From contig CM028333.1 in NCBI GenBank assembly GCA_016647705.1, positions 16,985,743-17,049,742 of the forward strand: a DNA stretch of 64,000 bases, in the 5' to 3' direction. The position numbers and the translations under genes were made by a program. This document shows positions 1 to 10,765 of the stretch, one piece after another (the stretch's first letter is position 1; every line of letters begins with the position of its first letter). Source of the DNA: Eucommia ulmoides (lineage: Eukaryota > Streptophyta > Magnoliopsida > Garryales > Eucommiaceae). Under the pieces are notes generated by a model. The model ran no database searches and had not been told where the DNA came from. It saw only the letters and a program-made list of their open reading frames with translations.

Positions 1-1650
1 AACTCTGTCCACAATCAACAATATCATCAAATCAATAACAACATCGTCAAACTGCAAATCAATAACATCGACCTCTATCTCCAAAATTGATTTAATCCAG
101 CTATCATTTTTCCACCCTCTTTTTAAAACCAACGAAATCTACATTTCCAAAACACCCAAATCCGCTTGATCCATATAAGTTATAAATTCATCAATTTTTA
201 ATTAAACACATTTATTTCATCATATATTTGAAAATAGGTTTACAAAAAAACAGTACACTCATCTGACTATCCGCTCCGCAAAACTTTCACTGATTATTAT
301 CTACTGATACTCTGGTGCCTGAGAACCTGTTCTGAATCGTTCAAGGGTCGCGAGACCGGTTTTGAATTTTGTTGGGGTTATTTGTGTAGTTTTTTTTTCC
401 TTCTTCTTTCTTTTCCTTTTCTGTTTTGTTTCCTGTTTTCTACTTCGCTTCCATTCCAGTCGGCCCTCCCTATCTCTTCTAACTGTTGGCGACTGCCGGT
501 GATCTCATACCCATACATCCCGCCGGCACCCAATCAACTGAACACACACACATACACGCTCACAATAGCAACCACTCCCATAGAACGCCGATCGACCATC
601 GACCCTCACTGACGTATACTGCCAACGATGGCTTGCACATGCAATCACCGAACAAACGGTGACGATCGCACACACATACACCCTCAATTGAACATACCCA
701 TGATCACCGAGCAACCCACACTATTGGCGACGACGCCAATCATTCTCACCCACCTAAAATCGACCATGATACACCCACTCTGACGATCGTCAACGGCTGA
801 ACAACCCCTACGCCGGCGAATGACGATAATTAACCGACCAAACACCTTCACTGTCGACGATCAACAAAATAGCCCTGACACCCACACACACACGTCGGAC
901 TACCAGAACAGCACACACCCACATGCACCGTCATACACCCACCACCGTCGACGCCGAGCGGATCACAAACACCTCCACACACTTACACACGCCGTCGGAC
1001 AAGACAGACCCACCGACCCAATAGAACCCACACTTCGATCATGCACCCATAAAATCGCCAAATCCACCGGAGAAATACACATACGCATGCTGAAGAACCT
1101 ACCTTGGATTTTTTTTTTCTCTCTATCTCTCTCTCTATATATTTTCTAGATTTTTCCCCACTAATTTTTTGAATTTCTTCTGTTGAGGTTCATGATCTCA
1201 ATTACGTGGGTATATTTATGTGCATGAAAGTTGTGGTAACTCTCGATCTCTCGACTTGCCACGTTGATCTCTCCCTCTCTCTTCGTTTTTTTTTCTTGAT
1301 CATTCCGTGCCCTGTTTTGGATTTGTGGGTTTCAGACACATATATATGTATATATTGATAAAAAACATCTTTTGTTAAATTGCACTTTTCTCCCCCTAAC
1401 TTTCATTAAGTCTTCTTTTTAGTCCAATTTCGTATTCAAGATTTTCTAAATTGAAATTTCACCCGAAAAAGTTTTAAATCAAAGAGTTCAATGTCAATTT
1501 ACCTCCCTAAGTTTGGATTTAATGTTTCTAAATTATCAATTTGACCGCTAAACTTTTAATTTGAATTTTAATTACACAATTTCACCCTGAAATTTCTAAA
1601 TGCTCTAAAATGAAAATAATGTGACGTACGTGTGAAATCGGGGTCTTACA
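1..1650 (-). repeat. LTR-like block (probable gypsy-type LTR, minus strand)
   Basis: Read on the minus strand, the right edge begins TGTAAGACCCCGATTTC. It is followed by phrases about remaining 'ggtgaaattgtgtaatt' and 'ggtcaaattgataattt', a sequence style I associate with plant Ty3/gypsy LTR starts. A short TATA-rich stretch lies near 1341-1356. The left part (about 450-1130) is rich in CACACA and CGAC triplets and gives only low-complexity open frames, which I do not call genes. The left border is outside the window and no partner LTR was found, so the length and the family are uncertain. Confidence 0.4.
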
Positions 1651-2320
1651 AGGAGAGTCATACCTAAGACAAAGGTTTTGTGGAAAAGGCCCTGTAGAAT
1701 TTATCTGGTTGTTGTGTGTAGATTTGGGCATGATCGATCTACGGCGAGACTGTAAGATAGATGAAGGGGAGCGAATGAGAGATAAAGAAAGAAGCCGAGA
1801 ATGGGAGAGAGCGGGGAAGAAAGAGTACCTGAAAATAGTCCATGTCTCGATTGTGGTTGGTGAACTCGGTGGTGACGGAAGACAACCATGGAAAATCAAC
1901 AGCCTGAATTGGTTGTGCACACTAGATTGGTGGTGGTTGTATGGAGATCGAAGGCTGGTGCATCGATGACAACGCAGAGGCTAGTGGTGTGGTGGTGCTC
2001 GTGGTAGTTGCATGGAGATCGAAGGCTAGTGCATCGATGAAGAGGTAGAGGCTGGTGGTGTAGTGGTGCTACCTAGTAGTGGGGGTAGTAAGATCGATTG
2101 GAGAGAGTGATAGAGAAACGAGAAGCCAAGAGAGATAGAGAGAGAGGTGAGGCGAAGCGACTAAATGAAAAAACCCTAATTTTCATCATCTTATACCTAG
2201 GTTTAGTTTGATCCGATGATTAAAAAATGTCTAAATGTTTGTTTGATTGGACAACCCTATTTATCTCCGTCCTGATTTATTATAGAGACTAGTTAAGCGG
2301 GAAAAATTAACATTTCAACA
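1651..2320 (-). repeat. 3' LTR of the minus-strand copia element (left border uncertain)
   Basis: Read on the minus strand, an LTR-type start (TGTTGAAATG) lies at 2320, immediately after the purine-rich run TTTGAGGAAGAG. That is the layout of a copia polypurine tract and 3' LTR. A TATA-like TCTATAATAAATC lies 30-40 bases inside. The block contains a direct duplication of 71-bp period (starts 1941 and 2012, each beginning ATGGAGATCGAAGGCT). It is not obviously similar by eye to the candidate 5' LTR at 29886-30492, so assigning both to one element is an inference. The left border was placed where the neighbouring LTR-like block begins. Confidence 0.5.
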
Positions 2321-3670
2321 CTCTTCCTCAAACTGAGGTGAAGATATTGATGATCCCTAACATGACAATAGTTGATTGAAGAAATAATGGTCCAATCGAT
2401 ATAGTAAACATGTTAGCTACTTACTCAGACAATTTGATGAAGATATGAGTAATGACTCTAGACCGAACTTTCTTTCGTATGAATTGAATATCAACTACGA
2501 TGTGTTTTTTGTTCTCTCATTAAGGTTTAAGTTAAGAGATAACATTATGAAAAACTTTTTAATCATATAATAACATAGACGAGTCTATCCCAAGGACTCA
2601 TAATTCAACTAAGAGAGAACATAGCCAAAAAAGTGTTTCCTGAGTTATAGTATGGTACTCAGCTTCGACAGAAGATTAGGAGACAATCGCTTGTTTTCTT
2701 TTATTTTCAACAAGATGAGGTGGTTGCCTCGAAAGGTACATTGACAAGAAGTCAATCACCTGTCATCAATAGATCTTACATAATCAACATCTGTAAATTA
2801 GGAGAGCCTTTATTACAACCCGAAGAAACCAAGATTAGGATACTTTTTAAGATACTAGAGGATATGATAGAATGTATCCAAGTGAGATGTATTTGGTGTA
2901 TGCATAAACTGGCTCACAACGCTCACAACATAGGTATGATCTGGCCTAGTATTAGTCAGGTAGATTAGGCGGCCAACAAATCAGTGATATACAGATGGCT
3001 CCGATAGTAGTTCCTTCAATTTTTTTTTTTGACAAAATAAGGTTTGCGTCTATAAGAGTAGAGACAGATCAATATCCTAGCATGGCCATATCCTGAAGAG
3101 GTTCAAGAGCATATTTTCGTTGGGATAGGGATAATATCCTAACGTGATCAAGCAATCTCAATACCAAAGAAGTATCAGAGATGGCCAAATACTTGATGTC
3201 AAAGGACTTTCAAAGGTAATTTTTTACATGGTCAATGTCTGGTGTGTCATCTACTGTAATGATGATATCATCCATATGGATAGATCATAATGAACTAACC
3301 TTAAAGACAACAACGAATAATGCATTTGTGATCGAAATGGTACCGGGTAAATCTCATAGTTATGCTTTTTGGGGATTGCTTAAGTCTATAAATTGATTTT
3401 CGAAGGTAAAAAACTTTTTCTAAATTATTCTACCAAGTCTGAAAACCTAGTGGAGGATCCATGTTGATAGTTTCAAACAGATCCCCATTGAAGAACACAT
3501 TCTTGACATCCAACTGATGAAGATTCCAAGAGTGAGAGACAACTAGGGAGATGAGAAAGAGAATCATTGTTAACGTAGCAACAGGGAAAATGGAGCACCA
3601 AAGTCTTTGTCCATATTTGCGTGAATCATTTAGAGACGCGGTGAGCCGTATATCGATCAATAGAACCATC
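2321..3670 (-). pseudogene. Ty1/copia reverse transcriptase-RNase H (degenerate)
   Basis: This is the C-terminal half of a copia polyprotein. The best-preserved piece (3430-3669) contains WNLHQLDVKNVFFNGDL followed by PPLGF, the fingers/palm block of copia RT. Further along the minus strand are VFYLRKSIYRLKQSP and, near 3261-3280, HMDDIIIT, which occupies the place of the family's YVDD catalytic box (Y to H, V to M). Near 2650-2800 traces of the RNase H signature remain (DYVRSIDDR). Stops and frame changes run throughout, so no protein can be made. The polypurine tract and LTR follow at 2320, and upstream coding continues at 4100-4490. Confidence 0.85.
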
Positions 3671-4490
3671 TGCGAGACACTTCACACTTCACACTCGCTC
3701 CTCAAGCGATAGATCGACCACCTCCCACATATGATTCTGCTAAAGGGAATCAATTTTATGTTTTTATAACATCCACCCAATTTGGATTCTAGAGGTCATT
3801 ATGAATTAAGAGAGGAAGACAGACAAAGTCAACTTGCTAAATGAAGGATTTGTACTGATTTGGGATACCCTAAAAAAATATATACTTGGCAATTGAATGA
3901 TTAGTACAACTGCAAAAAAAGGTAACGGGAAGGAGGCAATGATCTCTGGTAGGGTAATACGGAGGTACAAGATAAAAAACTATAGGAAATATACATGAAT
4001 CCATAGAAGATATTGGCAGATGATAAAAAAAAAAAATAAATAAATAAAAAAATAAAAAAATAAAAAAAAATCACGTGGATAATAGGGGTAGACTTGTAAT
4101 TAGGTAGGGAAAGAGTCAGGTGGCATGGACTCATTAGAGGATGATGTGATGGTGGGTAGAGATATGTTAAGAATAGGGATAGGGCACGAAAGCACGGGAG
4201 CATCCTCTACATAGGAAATGTGTATATCAGGGAAAAAATAAGATTTGGAAAAATAAGGCACGAATTTAAGGATTGTGACATCCATAGAGTGGTTTAGGTG
4301 AGTAACATGATCATAATACCTATATCCTTTAGACATAGAGGAATACTCGAGAACGACATATCGAATAGCTTTATCATCTAGTTTGGTGCAAGAGGGGCTA
4401 CAATTTTTAACATGTTGGAAAGACAAAAAAGAGTACATTATCATGTTAGACTATGATTAGGGGTGCCTTGCTGTGAAGGACTCAATTAGG
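3671..4490 (-). pseudogene. Ty1/copia integrase C-terminus to RT linker (degenerate)
   Basis: The open stretch at 4100-4444 reads KLDDKAIRYVVLEYSS then KGYRYYD and DVTILKFVPYF. This is the conserved copia block (KLDPKA..C.FLGYS...KGYRCYDP...DVTF.E..PYF) between the integrase core and RT. Just upstream, in another frame, VLHSKAPL fits the 'SVLHGKTPY' end of the integrase core. An LTR insertion begins at 4496, exactly at this point, and the next integrase block lies at 10766-11082. The span 3671-4100 is low-complexity coding remnant with A-rich tracts. No catalytic residues fall in this segment. Confidence 0.8.
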
Positions 4491-4495
4491 GATAT

Positions 4496-6147
4496 TGTTG
4501 GCCCCAAAGTCTGCTCAAGAGGGGGAGATGTGACTTGAGTAGTTTTAAAATTTTAATCAAATAATTTAAACCTAACAGATCTTATCTAATTAATTATAGA
4601 AGATAATTCTAAACACTCACAAACAGATATGGATAGAGATATTTGACACCAACAATTTTATACTAGTCCGACAAAGTACTCTTGCCTATGTCTACTCTCC
4701 TGAGGTCTTGCAAGAAATTAATCTACTAAACCCTTTTAGATCTTCTTATCAAGTAAGAATCAAACTTGTACAATCCTGATTGATTAATTTCCCTTTTACA
4801 CTTCGTCACACTCTCACTGTGAGTAGCTACATTTAGGTCTAAGCTACAACCTCATAACAATTAAAAAAAAAAAAAACTCTTCATTTTTCTCACAGAGAGC
4901 TTCTATCAATACTTATAAATATCAAATTCAAAATTCAGCCCAATTCTAAATGTTATAGAATTGCACATGATTATATGATATTCAATTTAAAATCGTGTTA
5001 AATTTATCTAGATTTAAAACAAGTGTACCAAAGAATTAGATAGTCCAGATAAATTATACCAAATGGTTTTAACTCATTGTAATAGAAATACTTTTCAAGT
5101 TTAAGATCTATGAGTTTTCAAAAATGATTTTCATAAACAAAGTTCAATTCACTTTCTCAAGATAAGATCTAATCAAATGATATTTTCAAGTAATGCACAA
5201 AATAGATCAACAACGAATTTCACAGAGAGAATATAATATCAAATAACGATCTCACTGGATTTCAAGTAGATAATAATAATCACAGCAATGTAGTCCAGTA
5301 AATGAAATAAGCTTCAAAAGATCAAGAGTTTTTATCTGAAAAAATATCTTTGGTTTCTCTCAAAAGTTTGAAGAATTTTTAAGATTTTTTGCCTTCTCTC
5401 TTTTTCCCTCTCTCTCATAACACTTGAATTTTAAAAAATTCCACACTTTTAGATATGAATATTAAATGGGAAAACACAACTAATTTAAGATTAAAATTAC
5501 ATCACCTCCAACGACTAGTTTTAAGTGAAATTTTCCTTAATTCTCTCCTTTAAACTCTAACCTCTTTGACCCAAAAGATTTTTAGCTATTTTGACTATGA
5601 ATCCAGCCAATTTTAAGTCCATAAGTAAGTCCCAAAGTAATTCCAAAGTATGAAAAAAAAAAAAAAAAATATAGGTCAAGACTACTGAACAAATTATGAA
5701 TTCAAAACATTTAAGGACCAAAATAAATTTAATGATAAAACCCTTAATTTAAAAAATATTTCACATAAAAATATCTTTCAAACTATTTTTAATAAAATAT
5801 AATCAATTCAAAATATTTAAAAAATAATTTAGAAATAACGTTAAAATCGAGGCAAAAATATTTTCAAAAAATATTCACAAAATTTGAAAAAACAAAGCAT
5901 ATCAGTCGACTATCTAACAATTTAGTTGATTGTTTTGAATAATTTCTCAATGGTTTTGAAAATTTGATTTAATCAATCGATTGTTTCATCAAATCAGCCT
6001 ATTGAAATACTAAACAATCCTAAAAAATAATTTCTCTGCATTATTCATTCAACTCAATATAAATTAAGTCGACTAAATTTTACAACAAACTAGCTTATAC
6101 TTAAAATATGTATAAATCTTTCATCTGAAGTCTGATTTAACTATATG
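4496..6147 (-). repeat. LTR, 3' portion (TGTTGA...GGCCAACA family), split by the Mutator-like element
   Basis: On the minus strand this ends CTTTGGGGCCAACA, the same LTR end as the copy at 40490 (CTTTGGGCCAACA). Both share the inner phrase about 'ttactcttgcctatgtctactc / ttactcttgcctacgtccagtc'. The LTR start is missing here. It seems to lie beyond the Mutator-like element, at 10221-10765, so the two pieces probably form one LTR. GTCGACT motifs near 5906-5910 and 6068-6072 match the subrepeat area of other copies. The left flank GATAT (4491-4495) is a candidate target duplication, with AATAT at 10766-10770 as a possible mutated partner. The insertion sits in copia integrase. Confidence 0.65.
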
Positions 6148-6170
6148 ACTATTTTTTATAGGACAAATTA

Positions 6171-6696
6171 GGTGGCATTTGGTAACCGTTTCTGTTTCCA
6201 TTCTAGCAGTGTGATGGGAATGGGATAGGAATTTTGTTTTCTTCTTGAGAGTAAAATTGCGTTTGGTAACGATAATTTTTTTATTTTTTTTTGGGAAGAG
6301 AATTGTGTTTTGTAACGATTTTATCCTAATTTTTTTTTTTTTTTTTATTTTGTTTTGGCTTGACAGCGGTGGCGCCGGCGCCGACGACGATCGGACAGCG
6401 GTGGCGGGTGGGTGACAATGGCTGGCTGCCGGAAGTGGCCGAAAAGTCTCCGGCTAGACGGTGACCGGCGGCGGACAGCGGGTAAACAGTGACAATGTGT
6501 TTTGGGAATGGAATGGGAATAATGTGAAACTTTTTTTTGTTTCTCATTTCTTAAGAAAAAAGTGAGTACAATTCTCAAATGGGAATGAAATTGAAACGGA
6601 AACAAAAATTATCAAACGCTATTCCCAAACAGAATTCCCAAAAATCTGGGAATGGGATGAGAATTTCTGGAATGGAAACGGTTACCAAACGGGGCC
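6171..6696. mobile_element. PIF/Harbinger-type MITE
   Basis: A 526-bp element with terminal inverted repeats: left GGTGGCATTTGGTAACCG, right (inverted) GGCCCCGTTTGGTAACCG. Each is followed by a shared internal TTTCCATTC-rich stretch. It is flanked by TTA on both sides (6168-6170 and 6697-6699), the 3-bp target duplication typical of PIF/Harbinger. Removing it restores ACAAATTATCTTTTAGAC, which matches the other arm of the host Mutator-like element (ACAAATTACCTTTTAGAC), so the insertion point is confirmed. The TIR matches that of the autonomous-type element at 30775-36462. The core (about 6345-6480) is strikingly GC-rich compared with its AT-rich surroundings and has no recognisable gene. Confidence 0.85.
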
Positions 6697-7100
6697 TTAT
6701 CTTTTAGACTTTGTAATTATTGACACATTTCTATGTAGTTCAATAACTTTATAACGTTTTAGTTTAAATCCTCTAAGTATGAACTTATTTTTAAAAGGTT
6801 ATTCTATTAAATTTTTTATCCAAACTGACGGAAAACTATCATGTGCACAACATATGCAATTTTTTTAAGGGGGTATAGTAGTCTTTTAGTTTTTTTTTTT
6901 TCTTTTTTTTTTTTTTCCTCACCTTCTTCTCTTTTCTCCTTCATCTCTCAGATCTATCACCGCCATAGTCATGTTGTCTACCAAGTTGACTTCTCCAGTG
7001 GGGATGGAGCCGGCTCAAAATCGAAGACCAGCTCATTGATTCGCTGCCTGTTTTCCAGTGCCAGAAAAGTTCTACATTCTTCCGCGTGATTCGAGTACGA

Positions 7101-7557
7101 GCTCTGGTCAACAGTCTCATTTTCAACAATCCGATTTCGATAATGGAGGGTGACCGTTGAAGACTAAAGACCGGAAGGTTACATATACATACACAGCGCG
7201 TACGAAAGCTAAGGATGATCCGATATCGTTTCACCCCTGCGTGAATGATCTTGTTGTTTAATGGTTCAGAACGAAGGCAAGACCGATCGGTCGGCCTTCT
7301 CCGGTTACTGTGTTATCGCCGGAGATTGTCGTGCAAGGAAGCGGCGGCAACGACGATCAGCTGTTGTTATTGTTGGGAGAGAGAAAAGAGAGAGGATAAA
7401 GTGAACTCAAAATTAAGGAATCTGGGTATGGAAATAAATTACACTATTAACCCCCAAAGTTATGTTTTAGTTTCGAATTAAACACAAACTTTTATTTAGT
7501 TATCTTTGATATTTGAATAATTAAATGAAATCAATGAGATTATTTTTTAAAAAAATA
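7101..7557 (+). other. Interior of the Mutator-like element, left of the solo LTR
   Basis: The first part (to about 7400) has higher GC content and gene-like codon texture (CGGCCTTCTCCGG, TTGTCGTGCAAGGAAGCGG), unlike the AT-rich surroundings. It may be another captured host fragment, but I cannot recognise a protein. The remainder to 7557 is AT-rich with no feature seen. Confidence 0.3.
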
Positions 7558-7635
7558 TTTGTTGATAGAGGTAAATTTGGACATGAAGATCGCACGTACT
7601 GGAAGACCCCACCTTGGGCCAAGAATGAAGAAATG

Positions 7636-8492
7636 TCCGAGGTGCGGTGTTCGAGCACCCTCAGGTCGGTTATATTCAAAAGGGGGAGCCTTAAACCGCT
7701 TTCGTCCTCCAGAATCTCCAAGTGTGAAAAAAGGTTTGAGCTGCGGTATTCGAGCACTCTCAGCTTAGCCTGAACTTATGCAAAAGGGGAAGTCTCAAAC
7801 CCCTCCACCAAGGCGTCCAAATATCAAGTTGCCGAGTTGAGGTATCCGAACACGCTCAGCTCGGACATCATCCATATGGCCAACCTAAATGAAGATTCAA
7901 GATACGTTACCGAGCTGAGGTGTTCGAACACCCTTAGCTCGGGCATTATCCAAATGGGGGGTCTCAAATGAAGTAGGAAATCTCATTGCCGAGCTGGTGT
8001 GTCCAAGCACCCTCACCTTGAATTGTCTACAAATTGGGAACCCTCAAGTAGGATTGGAGACTCAACGCCAAGCTGAGGTGCCCGAGCACCCTCAGCTCGG
8101 ATTAATGTAAAATGAAGCCTTTCAAAAGGAAGTTCAAGTTACACTGCCGAGTTGAGGTGTCTGAGCACTCTCAACTCGGACTTATGAAAATTGTGAATCC
8201 TCAAATAGAATTAAAGACATACCGCCGAGTCGAGGTGCTAGAGCATCCTCAACTCGAACTTTTGAAGAATGGAGCCTCAAATGGAAAGTTCATGCTACAC
8301 CACCAAGTTGAGATGTCCGAATACTCTCAACTCGGACTTATTCTCAAAGGGGGCCTCTCAAGGGACACTGAAGTAGTGTGTCCAAGTTGGGGTATCCGAG
8401 CATCGTCAGCTCAGACTTTTCCAAAATGAAGCCTCCCTTTTTATATGAAGATCATCATGCCAAGCTAAGGGGTCCGAGCACCCTCAGCTCGG
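7636..8492. repeat. Array of 11 palindromic (hairpin) repeats
   Basis: Eleven copies of a roughly 34-bp motif built as an imperfect palindrome: left arm CCGAGCTGAGG-TG, loop TCCGAG, right arm CACCCTCAGCTCGG. Copies begin near 7636, 7737, 7831, 7908, 7987, 8067, 8145, 8222, 8302, 8378 and 8459. Spacing is mostly 76-80 bases and longer (about 94-101) at the left end. Arm changes are often compensated on both sides (CCGAGTTGAGG with CTCAACTCGG), so stem pairing seems kept while sequence drifts. Spacers contain CCTCAA and AAATGGAAG-like words and are less conserved. The array occupies the U3 part of the solo LTR, upstream of the TATA box. Confidence 0.9.
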
Positions 8493-8750
8493 ATTCTCCA
8501 ACAAATAGGGCCTCTTAAGGCCGTTTTGAAGCTACCGAAATAGTTTTGACGCCCTGTCCACCTCCTGATCGTCCAAAGAGGCTAAAAACGGGCCATTACT
8601 CTATTTTTTAAGTGGGCCGGCCCATGGACAAGCCCAGTCTAGGTAATTAAGGCCTTAATCGGCAAGCTCATTGGTTGTCAGATGAATTAGACTAATTAAC
8701 TTAGCTCGGCTCCCTAACTTCACGGCGCTAATTGAGCCTAATGCCCTATA

Positions 8751-8758
8751 AATACTCT
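8751..8758 (+). promoter_or_regulatory. LTR TATA box
   Basis: TATAAATA-like sequence (CCTATAAATACTC context) inside the solo LTR. It lies about 260 bases downstream of the hairpin array and at the equivalent position to the TATA boxes of the 11083 and 25597 LTRs. It is the likely U3/R promoter of this LTR. Confidence 0.6.
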
Positions 8759-9132
8759 TTGGCATCCAATACCAAAAGTACATATTTCTAATATACTCTA
8801 GAGCATAATTAGTCTTCTCTCCCCGGATACTTATTCTCATGCCGGAGGGGTCTCACTGGGCACAACCTCAGTAAGGCTTTGTGCAGGTGCTTGGAGTGCA
8901 GTTTGGAGCTTAGTTCGGAGATCGGAATAAAGTCCAGAGAGCAATCCCGCTCGGAGTCTGAACAGGATCTTGGAGTCTAGCAAGGTGCTTAGGTCGGATC
9001 GCTGGGATTTTCAAAGCGTCAGAAGTTCATTGATCTCGGGTTTTGCCACCTCCATGTCAACAACAAATTCTCACGTGTCACCTGTTTGGACCATACTGTG
9101 GGTGCTCGCCATTTTTTAACACCAACATTTGT

Positions 9133-9425
9133 AATTCACATGTTTGATGAGAATATGTATTTGTGGTTGAAGTGTTCGAAATAAATAATAAGTTCATTAT
9201 TGTGGTGAAATCATGTTATAGTTTTATGGATGAATTTTCAATAAATAGGGCTTGAAATCAATACTTGAGGCACTAAACTGAAAACAAAGATGTAGTAAAG
9301 GAATAAAAATGTAGTTTTACCATTTAATCCCACCGCCTTTAGTTTTCCGACTGACTTCAAAATCATCCTCTTTAACCAATCCAATTTATCTCTATGCTTT
9401 TTCAAAATCCTTTTCTATTTAGTGG
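9133..9425 (+). other. Interior of the Mutator-like element, right of the solo LTR
   Basis: AT-rich sequence leading up to the captured coding fragment. It may include promoter or 5' UTR DNA of the captured host gene (pyrimidine-rich CCACCGCC / TCTCTATGC stretches before the ATG), but no specific element can be supported. Confidence 0.25.
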
Positions 9426-9432
9426 TTGGGAG

Positions 9433-9761
9433 ATGGAGGATGTTCTTTTTCCGGTGGTGTTCTTCGACGGAGAGAGAGAGAGTTTTACGCCGGTAATCTT
9501 CCAATTCAACCGTCGCCGAAATTCGATGCTTATCAGTCCTTGTTGAGCCGGTTGATCGGAATGTCGGCGACTCAGATTTTGAGCTATCTTGTTGACGATA
9601 AGTTGAAGTGGCGGGCGGAGGAGTGTGACGGAAAAATTGAGATCACGGCGAAGGTCGATTTCGTTGCCGTAGTTCGCGAGAAAGATTGCTATATCAATGT
9701 GATGACAAATCAATCGAGGCCCTCTGTAGCTGAGTGCTTACCGGTGCCGGAAAATTTCTAG
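9433..9761 (+). pseudogene. Captured host gene fragment (DUF7138-like plant protein), frameshifted
   Basis: From the ATG at 9433 the frame reads MEDVLFPVVFFDGERE. It must then shift within a (GA)n run (about 9470-9482) to the frame FYAGNLPIQPSPKFDAYQSL, continuing to SRLIGMSATQILSYLVDD, KIEITAKVDFVAV and REKDCYINV. The order 'VVFFDGERE - P..KF..FQS.LS..IG.S..Q...YL.D - I.I..KV.F....REKDC' recalls small plant proteins annotated DUF7138 (from memory, not checked). GC content and codon use are gene-like and unlike the flanks. The fragment lies just inside the right arm of a non-autonomous Mutator-like element, the classic Pack-MULE position. It ends at a stop after VPENF. The function is unknown and the copy is probably non-functional. 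Confidence 0.5.
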
Positions 9762-10220
9762 TTCTAGTGTGAAAGAGCTCATGAACCCCCACTCCCCCTA
9801 AACAATCAATCCCTAGATCTATGTGAAAGAGCTGATGAATCCTCTGATTTCGAGCCGTTTCCATCGTCACCGGAGAAGTCATCTTGGCAGACGACATGAC
9901 TACGGCGGTCATGGAGCTGGGAGAAGAAGGTGTGAGGAAAGAAAAAAACAAAAGGGAGGAAAAAAGAAAAAAAAGAAGAAAAAAAATAAAAAAACACTAA
10001 AAGACCATTATACCCCTTAAAAAATATCATGTGCATTGCACATTATAGTTTTCCCTAAGTTTGAATGAAAAATTTAATAGGACCTTTCAAAACTAAATTC
10101 ATACTTAGAAGTTTTAAAGTGAAACGCAACAAAATTATTGGATTATATAAAAACGTGTTAATAATTAGAAGGTCTAAAAGGTAATTTGTATTTTTTTTAA
10201 AGATTAGGGAGTCTATTTTT

Positions 10221-10765
10221 ACAACTATGTAAAAAGTCATTACAAAAAGAGTACGCGTTAGTCGTTTATAGAGTGCCTGAAAACAACGAATTTTAACACT
10301 GCTTTAGGTAAAACACAATTTCTCAAATTTTCTTAACATTAGTTTATTATTATGGTCATAGCATGAATTAATAAAGAATGTTTATCAATATGAAACACCA
10401 AATTAATGTATCATACAAATATAATAGGTATCACACATAAGATCAATCAACTACATCATGTTAAAGCATCGTGTGTGATCCTAATCGGGTTGACATGAAT
10501 TCAAAAAGTGAGTGTTGTTTTACCTTAGAAATACAAAAAATTATTTGTCTGAAAGTCTTGATCATCCAATCTATGAAAGTCTTGATCTTCCAATCCATTT
10601 TCTTAGCATGATCGATCCATATGCATCATCATTGCGTCACATACTTGGTTCATTACCACGTCACTAAATTTGTCATATTTCTTAATAAATAGATTAGACT
10701 AGAAAACCATTAAGTTATTGTTATCACCAAAAATCAACGTTAATGTGTTTAAACCCTTCAGGGCT
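10221..10765 (-). repeat. LTR, 5' portion (same LTR as 4496-6147)
   Basis: Read on the minus strand it contains TTTTTGGTGATAACAATAAC near its start, then GGTAAAACAACACTC and CCCGATTAGGATCACAC. These line up in the same order with the start region of the LTR copies at 37712 (GGTAAAACAATTCAGG, CCCGATTAGAATCACA) and 62989. This is the half missing from 4496-6147, with the Mutator-like element lying between. The exact start is eroded. Confidence 0.55.

Larger units (their letters stand above)
7563..9127 (+). repeat. Solo LTR (Tat-gypsy type) with hairpin-array U3
   Basis: A 1565-bp block starting TGATAGAGGTAAATTTGG and ending ACACCAACA, flanked by perfect 5-bp repeats TTTGT (7558-7562 and 9128-9132). 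The start and end resemble those of the 11083 element's LTR (TGATGTGGGTAAAATCGG ... ACCAACA). The downstream organisation also matches: a TATA box CTATAAATACT near 8747, then 'CTCATGCCGGAGGGG' against 'CTCACGCCGGAAGGG', and the shared end phrase GGACCATACTGT. There is no internal region or second LTR, so it is a solo LTR left by recombination. Its U3 carries the palindromic repeat array listed separately. Confidence 0.85.
6157..10211. mobile_element. Mutator-like long-TIR element, host to a MITE and a solo LTR
   Basis: Two arms of roughly 400 bases in inverted orientation (left about 6157-7100 minus the MITE, right about 9790-10211) share colinear blocks. Examples are TTTTAGAC-TT-TAATTATT, TCTAAGTATGAA, CTATTAAATTTTT, a poly-T/poly-A tract and GCCATAGTCATGTTGTCT. 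The arms are about 70-75% alike by eye. The same arm sequence builds the foldback element at 39566-40195. Long arms of this kind, with host-like sequence between them, fit a Mutator-like/foldback transposon. Flanking ACTATTTTT (6148-6156) and TCTATTTTT (10212-10220) could be an 8-of-9 target duplication, but the outermost ends align poorly. No transposase is present, so it is non-autonomous. Confidence 0.6.

Noticed and set aside
820..1149. 109-codon plus-strand frame rich in His/Thr
   Set aside because: Composed of CACACA and CGAC low-complexity DNA (THTHT, THHRRRR). Such frames stay open by composition and there is no domain.
7636..8492. CRISPR-like array (regular repeats with spacers)
   Set aside because: Repeats are diverged palindromes inside an LTR of a plant retrotransposon. 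Spacers share sequence with each other, and no cas genes or prokaryotic context exist.
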